Shown piece by piece: positions 56,801 through 64,000 of a DNA stretch of 64,000 nt. The position numbers and the translations under genes were made by a program. Origin of the DNA: Calonectria ilicicola (Eukaryota; Ascomycota; Sordariomycetes; Hypocreales; Nectriaceae). Below the pieces are notes generated by a model. It saw only the letters and a program-made list of their open reading frames with translations. It was not told the origin of the DNA and searched no databases. Every line of letters starts with the position of its first letter. Within the stretch, counting starts at the first letter, position 1. The stretch is from positions 2,852,001 through 2,916,000 of the forward strand of contig CP085829.1 of the NCBI GenBank assembly GCA_020809705.1. Reading direction: 5' to 3'.

Positions 56801-59800
56801 GATCATCCGAGTCTTAGGCTTGCTCGTGTTGGTCATTGCTTGCGAAACCAAGCGAGCAAAAAGGAATCGACCGATTCTCTTTTTCTTGTTAATCCCGCTC
56901 CCGCGTTCCGAAATATCCACCTGCAAGGACCGCCCCGGGGGCATGACTCCCGATTGGATACCCACAGCTCCGGATCTTGAGAGTCCCCCGTTCAATCAAA
57001 AAGAGATCCAGGACGTTAACTTGATTAGGTGAATCTTGAGACTCGGCGGCCGCACCAGAGACGCAACACGAATGCGACGCACCGACACGTCACTATGACA
57101 AAAGTATGTTCGGAGTACAAGCCAGGTGAAGAGACGGTGCCGGCATCTTAATTCTCGTTGGCCCGTCATTTTCTTTTCCGTTTTCACTTTGGGGGGAAGT
57201 TCTCTGTGCCATTGTTGCACATCGAGTCTAGTCCGTGACCAGACATCGGATGAACTTGTAGCCACCACTACCACCCGCAGATGCTGTTTTGTCACACGCC
57301 AACACACGAGTATGTCGTCATCACAGCGTCGGGTACGACCACATTCCGAAAAATTCATTCAGAAATTTTCATCTCAAGGTGTTGGCGGAAGCATGCCAAG
57401 ATGCATAATGGTTGGGATGCAATAATCTCCGGGGCAAGCGGTTGTTGAGGCGTTGCATGCCTGCATATGCTGCTTACTCCCCCCTCCCTCCCAGTTTGAC
57501 AAACGAGCGAGTAGATGGAGACGGGGAACCCTTCCCCTCCACCACATTTTTTTTTCTTCCCCCACGCTGTTCTGTGCATCGGACTCTGGAGGGCTCGCGT
57601 ATCGAAGGTGGTCCCGCCTCGTCTTGTCTCGTCGCGCCCATTGCCAATTGCGGCTGACAAAGGGGCATCCATCGTCGATTGTACTGCCCCATGGGGTGGC
57701 AGCCACTTCCACTACCGGTTAAAGTCCAGACCCTTTGTCCATCTAGGGAGGGTCCAGAACATGCAAATAAAGCTCATAATGAGCCCTCAGATGACCTTAG
57801 CTTTGGTATATTGGCATGTCAATATAGCCGGGAAGCCGTGCCGTGCCGAAGAGTCGGTTTCCTCCGGAGGAAATCAAGCCCACGTCACGACACCCTTCTT
57901 TTTTACTCTTTTTGTCCGTCAATCATTATCCCGCGGACAGGTGATCATTCAATAGGCAGGAAAAAATACACCGGGTGATTTTCAATAAACAGCCTCCGGT
58001 AAAACCTGATCCGCGGCAAAATTGGTGCCGCGCCGTGCCAGATCCGCTCCCGTATCCCGTTGCGGTATCCTTGATGGCAATCCTCTCGGGGTAAGGACAA
58101 GGGGTTGGGGCCCTTCCGCAGGGTTGACAACATTCACGTTTTTTCTTCTGTTTTTTAAACCTTATAGCGCAGAAAGGAGCGGAGTGAGGAAAAAAAAAAA
58201 AAAAAAAAAGGTCAAAGCGACACGCCCCCAGTACCTGGGAAAGGTTGGGAAACCCTTGTATCAGTATATACGCAAAAGCAAGGAAACTACTCGCCCTACA
58301 GAACCAAGTGCGATGTTGTTTTTTCGGGCCTTCGCAAGGGAGGGGAAGAAGGTAGGGTCATCGGACAAGACAGCTAGTCCGGTCCACCTCGTCAATCTCT
58401 AACTGGATAGGTTGACAGTTGTATGTGGGTGCGCCCACGCGCGCGTGTGTGTGTGTTGAAGTGATGTCGTTGGTTGATGAAGTACCAGACAACGCTATCT
58501 CATGTCGATCAGTCATTGACAGGTGTTTTACCAAATCAGACATCAAAACTCTTGGCAAAACGCCTCAAGGGCAGATCAAGCCGAAGGGCAGATCAAGCCG
58601 TTGGGCTTTTTTTTTCCTTTTCCCTTTGGTCTGAGCAGAACACCCACAACTTCGAAGGCAACCTAGTGAACCGTTGACGGGGCCCCTTTAAAAATTGAGA
58701 AGGAAATAAAGAAACGGGGCCCAGGTGAAAGCGATCAAAACGGGTCATGGTTTATACTCACGTGGATTCGTTCTTTTCTTTCCGTTCATGGGTCTGAATA
58801 GAGCCACCGCTATTCCCAGAAGCTCAAGTCCTTTCTTGCCTCCAGACCAACGAAGAGTTGAAACATATGGTTTACTTTGACGGCAATCTCCGATGCTCGA
58901 TCTCGTTTGGTGTCTTCTTTCTTATTTTCTTAGTTTGACACTTGAGAAAAGTAACGATAAAAACCGAGCCCTAAGTCAACCCTCGGGCTTATGAGATGGC
59001 GTCAAACATACAGGTGTAGGTTGACGCCACCTACGTCTTTGTTTAGCATTGACACCGGTCTAGGGTCTCGGGCTACGAACAGCTATCGAGCATGATCCAA
59101 GAGATAGAAGGTGAACAAGAGAAATGTGTAAGTTTGGGGTTGGAAGGGAGAGGGGAGGCAGTGTTGGGATGTGTCTCAGCTCGGACGCTTGCCCTCCGAG
59201 AGCTATACACTTTGCAGTTGACTAGCTCTTACATTCAAGACATTGTGTCATCTCGCAAGAGCAAACACCATCGAGATCTACCGGCTGGAAGACCCTGAGA
59301 CCCTCGAGTCCACCCGCAAAAGTAAGTACCCCTCCCTCCTCGCTCTCCGCATTGGGCACAGGCAACGGCAACCAAGACCATTATCAGTAAATATTCTTTG
59401 AATTATTGGGTGTATCTATGTGTAATCGCTGCTGCTTTGTGGTGTCCGTTTCATGCCCCTAAAAACCAAGTTCCATCTCGCCCGCGCCTAATTAACAAAA
59501 GAGAACATGACTACCAATGATGGGCATGAACTTGATCCGTCCTAGTCTCCAAACGCCATGCCATGTCCGGTCCATCCATTCTGCCAAGAAAAAAAAAAGA
59601 GTTTGCTGTCGCAGTTCCGTCGTTTAGAAAAAAAAAGAGAGACCGTTGGGGAGAAGTAAAGAAATCAAAAGCGAGTGATAGTAGTTTCTCGCGCCCCAAA
59701 GCTTAGAGACATGTGCCTTCATCCATTAGAGGCCATATCCAGTGCAAAACTCCGAGACCGGCCCGACAAGTAATCCCGCTGCATGCGGTAGACGGCCATC

Positions 59801-59822
59801 CATCTCTCGAGGCTGTACCATA

Positions 59823-60656
59823 TCAGTTTTGGTTGTCGCTCGAGGGTGGGCCGCCTCCTCCTCCGCCGTTGCCTCCACCGCCGCCACCGCCATCATCGGG
59901 GTTGTTGTCGTGGAGCTGCACCTTGAGGACTCCCAGAGCAATACCCACGATGAGGGCAACCATGAACAGAAAGAGACAACACATGGCAACGACGCAGATC
60001 TTAACCTTACGCTTCTTCCGGCGTCGCGCCTCTGCTACGGGACCCAGCTTATGCGTTCCGTTCTCCAGCGTCGAGTCAGACGGGGTGCTGTAAGGGTTTG
60101 GTGATGCCGATGGTGGGTACGTCGATGACAAAGGCGATGCTGGATAGTGCGCTGAACCGCGGGGCGTAAGCTGGGCAGGTTGCTGCGAGGTCGATGTCGT
60201 TGAGTTGTCGAGGGGTGAGTACGATGAAGGTGCCTGTGAGGGATCGTAGGGCGGTGGCGGGCTGGAAGGGATGGCATGGGCGCGAGGGTCAGGAACAGAG
60301 GCTCCCCAAGGTGAAGGCGCGACGGAGGAGATGGTGGTTTGAGGAGATGAGGATGGCATGGTGCCCATGTGTGATGATTGAGATGATGTGACGAATGAAG
60401 GTTGCGATTGTTGGTGAGAAGGTATCGACGATAGTCCAAGCTGAGGCGAGTTCATGGCGAGATGAGCGGCAGAGCCGCCTTGGCCAGGCTGGTACGGCGA
60501 GTCCTCAGGGTAGGCGGCATCTGGTATCGACTGTGACGGATGACTGCTGTAGTTGACATCGTGGGGATCCATGCTTGGCGGAGTCGGGGGCACGGGTGCC
60601 AGCGTGCGAATGACGTTTGTAGATGGCTCTCTCGATAGTGTTTCCCTACGTGCCAA
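59823..60656 (-). CDS. Ser/Pro-rich single-pass membrane protein, function unknown
   Basis: Single-exon frame of 277 aa. Residues 1-205 are rich in Ser, Pro, Gln and Thr, with PPPPYDPSQAPSSYSP-type runs and no cysteine, and look disordered and cytoplasmic. A strongly basic block (RRRKKRKVK, about 211-219) precedes one hydrophobic segment (about 220-244, ICVVAMCCLFLFMVALIVGI and on). The short acidic and Gly-rich tail (DDGGGGGGGNGGGGGGPP) follows. Positive residues before the membrane span suggest the N-terminus faces the cytosol. There is no signal peptide. The layout recurs in fungal hypothetical plasma-membrane proteins, but I do not recognise a named family. An earlier start is not available in frame nearby. 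Confidence 0.72.
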   Translation of the reverse strand: MARRETLSREPSTNVIRTLAPVPPTPPSMDPHDVNYSSHPSQSIPDAAYPEDSPYQPGQGGSAAHLAMNSPQLGLSSIPSHQQSQPSFVTSSQSSHMGTMPSSSPQTTISSVAPSPWGASVPDPRAHAIPSSPPPPYDPSQAPSSYSPLDNSTTSTSQQPAQLTPRGSAHYPASPLSSTYPPSASPNPYSTPSDSTLENGTHKLGPVAEARRRKKRKVKICVVAMCCLFLFMVALIVGIALGVLKVQLHDNNPDDGGGGGGGNGGGGGGPPSSDNQN

Positions 60657-63373
60657 AATGGCCGTCTCGCGACGGATGCAAGGCGTTGACGCAATTCAGA
60701 CTTCCTCCCCCGCAGATTTCGGTTGGAATGGACAAACGACGCAGATGGCTTTGACGGGCAGAGAGGATGTGGAGGAGGTTCGAGAAGCAAACGAAACACC
60801 TTCGTCTCAGGTTGAGAGGGCCCGTGGGTCAGGGAAACAATGAGTGTGAAGCGTCGAGCCTCGGACAGCCCCCCCCAGCCAGCACCCTGGGCCACAACGA
60901 CGACGGCGATTTTTACGCTTCTCGAGAAGGCAGGGCCCGCGGACCAGATGAAGGCAGCGGCGTGTGAGGCGGGTTGAAATGAGGGAAAACAGAAAGAAAA
61001 TGGCTCTACGCCGCCAGTTGAAGGAGGCGCACAATAGTCCGCAGCAGCAGCCAAAGAGCAGATCCAGCCCAGTCGAGCTAGCCTGTTGTGTGCAGAAGGC
61101 GGAGGCTGAGCCCCGGCTGCATGAAGGTTCTCGGCGTTGCCTGTGCCGATGCGCTATGCTCCAACGATTCCCTCAATCTGTTTTGTGATTTTTTCAGCCC
61201 GTTTCGGTTTTTTTTTTTCCTCACTTGGTTCCCTTTCCTTATCTTGGCTGCACTGTGAATTTTGCTGGGATTGGAGAGGGGGAGGAGGCGTTTGGGGGCT
61301 AAGGGAGGGAGAGGGGGGGGGAGGGTTCGCTTCTGTTTTATTCTTGAGCCCCAAGACACCCTAGTCAGCCTGTAACACGGCAAGGGAAACTCGGTCACGA
61401 CGACGCAAAATCCGTTTCGTTTGATGTAGGACGGGCCGAACAAGACGCGACCAAGGGAGAAAAGGCGACGGGAGGCACAAGGGCGCGTAGAGCAGCAGCA
61501 AAAAAGACGAGACGAGAAGAGGAGGAAATGGGTGTCTTGGCCGCAAAGCGAGATTTATAAATGACTAGGTCGGTAGGTAAATTAGCACACGGATCGAAGC
61601 CAGAGACCCAAAAGAGAGAAGACGGCGATGAGAGGGCCAAAGCCATGCAATACAATGGATCAAATCGCCAAAGCACCAGCCCTTTTGGAACCGTGCCCCA
61701 TTGATTCTTCGGGCTCCCCAGCCGCAGTGCTTGCTTGATTGATTGATTGATTGCTTACTGAAAATAGAAGATGGATGAAAATGAGAATGAGAATGAGCCG
61801 CAGCGCGTCAGAAGTGAAATGCCATCGGCAGGGCGTGCGCGCGTGCGGTGCGGGGAGGAAACAGACACGAAAGAGAAGAACAACCACCCCCCCCAAGTGT
61901 CGTCCCTTTTTCGTTTCGGCAGCGGCCCAGTCGATCTCAAATAAGAGGATGCCCCGGCACGCGGGACCCGGGATCAACACGACGAACAGAAAAAGGATAT
62001 CGGTGCAAAGTGGATATGCGAGAGCGAAGCCAAGAGTTCGCTTGGCGGGCTTGTCCACGTTGGCTAACTCCAACTTCCAAGGACTGCAGCGGGGGGGGGT
62101 TGCAAGGGCAAGGAGAGGGGACCCTCCCAAAAATAAGCAGAGGGCTCAGTGGTGGGGGGGGGGAAGGGTAAGGCCCAAACACTGCCTCAAACTATGGGGG
62201 AGTCGGCCTGCCCGCGGCGCTCTGGGCCCCTGCCAGGGGGACATGCTGCGGGTCACCATTGGGCCAGCCCGCGCCTGTGGGAACACGGAATTGAGATGGG
62301 CAGCCAGGTTTAGAGGGGGGGCCTTGCATGAGTGGGAAGGGGACTAGCTGGGGGTCAAGAAAGCTTTTTTTTTTCTAATTATTATTATTGCACATGGCAT
62401 TTGTATTTGTATATCTGACATATCTTTTTCTTCTCTCTCTCTCTCTTCCATTTTGTACAAGAGAAATGCAAAAGAAATAAGATTGGATTTCTAAAAACAA
62501 CAATGCCCCCCCCCTCGCACATTGTGTAACAATAACAATCACAATCACAATCCCAAAATGACCATGACACCAAGCGAGGGGGGCTCAGTCAGCATGAAGC
62601 CATCACACCTTCCACAGTGCGTTGTTGCACAGCGTCCCAGATCCGAAACCTAGCCTCTCTTACACTCAACTCGCGACAACCCAGTGCCACTCATTCATCC
62701 GCTCAGCGCTCGGCCCTCCTATCAGACTCTCATTTGATAGCCTTACCAGAGCTTAATTTGCCTCAGAGCAAGGAAACCGTTGCCACTTGCCCGCCCCATC
62801 CTTGCTCCAGGTCCATCTTTCTGTTCCGCGTATTTTTCTTTTCGAGAAGCTCCAGCAATTATTTCCACAAATCACTACTACTTATTGTATTGTACACTCA
62901 TTCGTGTTCGCACGCACCCTTCCGGATAAACAAATCAAATATTCGCTATATGACGTAGCCTGTCTTTTTTGTCTTCCAAAACGGGAAAAAAGATGAAACA
63001 AAGTAAACGGTCAAAAATGATGCGAGTCGCTACTCTACATGCAAACAAACGCAAGCCACGCTGTTGTTGCACTCTCTCCATCCCGTCCATACTCCACCAA
63101 CAACCCTCCTAATCAACAAACACTAACAACAGCATTTTGATGCTCCCCCTTGCTTTCGCGATACCCATATTAGTACACTAGAAAATATTCCCTGTCCTTC
63201 AATTGCAGCAGCTGTCTGTCCCAATGCACCAAAGCCCCCCAGTCATCCCGCCTTAGCATGCAAAGCCCATATATATATATTGTTGAAACCAAGACGGACA
63301 CACAAAAAAAAATACCAAACAAAAAAAAAAAAAAAAGGTACAAAAAAACGACAGATGTAAAAATGAAACTCAT
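60657..63373. other. 2.7 kb region without a supported gene
   Basis: G-rich and T-rich homopolymer runs (for example G runs near 61312-61321 and 62153-62163, T runs at 61206-61219 and 62365-62375). There is a GATT tetramer repeat at 61736-61755 and an AT dinucleotide run at 63271-63280. It should contain the leader of the membrane-protein gene at left and the 3' UTR of the last gene at right. No frame is convincing. Confidence 0.45.
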
Positions 63374-64000
63374 CTAGTAAGGGGGTCTGGTCACGTTGCT
63401 CAGACTTCCCTCTGCCGGCCGGCTGTCGATGCCACGGAGCAGGTCCTGGAGGTCCACAACCTTTCCACTATCGGGTTGGGATCGGACAGACCGCGGCCGT
63501 GTGCTGTCTCCACCCTGGCTGCGAAGGCTTCGGGACCCGGACCTAAAGATCTGGTCCTGAAAACTCATCTCTGTGGGCGCGTGAATGGGGCTCTTCTTAC
63601 CGCCCAACAGACTCACATTCGGCAGTGGTGGGACCGGAGGCACTTGATCTCCCTCCTCTTTGCCCTCCTCATACAGATTTGGTGGTCCCTCATGCGGCGG
63701 GTGTGCGTTCAACGGTCCTCGGCGCCCAAGTGAGCCTGATCGTTTCAGTCCACTGGTTGGGCTAGAAGCCTGGTCGACCTGTGCGGCGGCGTTAAAGCTG
63801 ATTTCTGAAGGGCTATCCTCATAGCTGACCATGCTGTCACCGCTGTCGTCGTCCATGCCAACGAGGCCGGCTGTCTTGGGCGGTGCTTTTCCTGACAGCA
63901 CCTGTTTCAATTGATCGACGGATGCAACCGCGCCACGGCCAGACATTGATGTCGATGGTGAGACAGCACTGCGCATGCTGCTCTTTCGCGGCTTCATGGT
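63374..64000 (-). CDS. Ser-rich hypothetical protein at window edge (possibly partial)
   Basis: Minus-strand open frame of at least 207 aa reaching the end of the window; its stop is at 63374. The first in-frame Met (63997, context ACCATGA) could be the true start or an internal residue, because upstream sequence is missing. The protein is rich in Ser, Pro and charged residues, with short ordered-looking pieces (VDQLKQVLSG near residue 28, VVDLQDLLRGID near 180) and SxSR/RSxR-type phosphorylation-like motifs. No domain is recognised, and composition and codon pattern look genuinely coding. Function unknown. Confidence 0.6.
   Translation of the reverse strand, partial: TMKPRKSSMRSAVSPSTSMSGRGAVASVDQLKQVLSGKAPPKTAGLVGMDDDSGDSMVSYEDSPSEISFNAAAQVDQASSPTSGLKRSGSLGRRGPLNAHPPHEGPPNLYEEGKEEGDQVPPVPPLPNVSLLGGKKSPIHAPTEMSFQDQIFRSGSRSLRSQGGDSTRPRSVRSQPDSGKVVDLQDLLRGIDSRPAEGSLSNVTRPPY

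Larger units (their letters stand above)
50701..59822. other. 9.1 kb region without a supported gene
   Basis: The first 1.5 kb is G/A-rich on the plus strand, as expected of a long RSR1 leader and promoter. The rest carries microsatellites and homopolymers (listed separately) and many overlapping frames on both strands with low-complexity or Arg/Pro/Ser-rich translations. A possible short spliced frame around 59092-59320 is discussed in findings. I cannot support any tRNA, rRNA, transposon or protein gene in it. Confidence 0.4.

Noticed and set aside
1..64000. CRISPR arrays, tRNA or rRNA genes
   Set aside because: No spaced identical repeats and no tRNA B-box or 5S-like stretch was found by eye; short or intron-containing tRNAs could still be missed.

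Overview
This window looks like nuclear DNA of a filamentous ascomycete (Pezizomycotina, most likely a Sordariomycete; the exact taxon is not determinable by eye). Genes carry short 45-95 nt introns with GTAAGT/GTATGT-type donors, CTAAC-type branch points and YAG acceptors. A large block is AT-rich and TA-rich in the way repeat-induced point mutation (RIP) leaves sequence. All gene models were spliced by hand and checked for frame; none was tested against a database.

Layout. 1-4645: no supported gene, ending in a pyrimidine-rich leader. 4646-14036: a compact housekeeping block with MED12/SRB8 (Mediator kinase module), NSE3 (MAGE-family SMC5/6 subunit), SF3B5/Ysf3 (U2 snRNP, minus strand, 84 aa, three coding exons) and a double MYND-finger protein divergent from it. 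14303-28353: a nest of transposons. A degraded piggyBac element with 17 bp terminal inverted repeats and TTAA duplications is split by a plus-strand Ty3/Gypsy element. That element is in turn split by a minus-strand Ty3/Gypsy element and by an 826 bp insertion of unknown class. At each of the four junction sets I found a target duplication, and removing the insert rejoins the interrupted host frame. Most of the block is heavily RIP-mutated.

28764-31894: a six-exon Zn2Cys6 transcription factor whose start codon is only about 0.4 kb from the piggyBac end, then a small NTF2/SnoaL-like protein. 35443-37353 (minus): a Whi3-like RRM protein with a long low-complexity upstream leader. 46999-48045: a short-chain dehydrogenase. 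49531-50700 (minus): an RSR1/BUD1/Krev-1-type Ras GTPase with seven introns and a CAIL box. 59823-60656 (minus): a Ser/Pro-rich single-pass membrane protein. 63374-64000 (minus): an unrecognised Ser-rich protein at the window edge.

Long stretches between these later genes (about 3.5, 8.3 and 9.1 kb) have normal base composition and many homopolymers and microsatellites, but no ORF I would defend. The genes do not form an obvious pathway. The main biological story is the nested, RIP-silenced transposon island wedged between the MYND gene and the transcription-factor gene.
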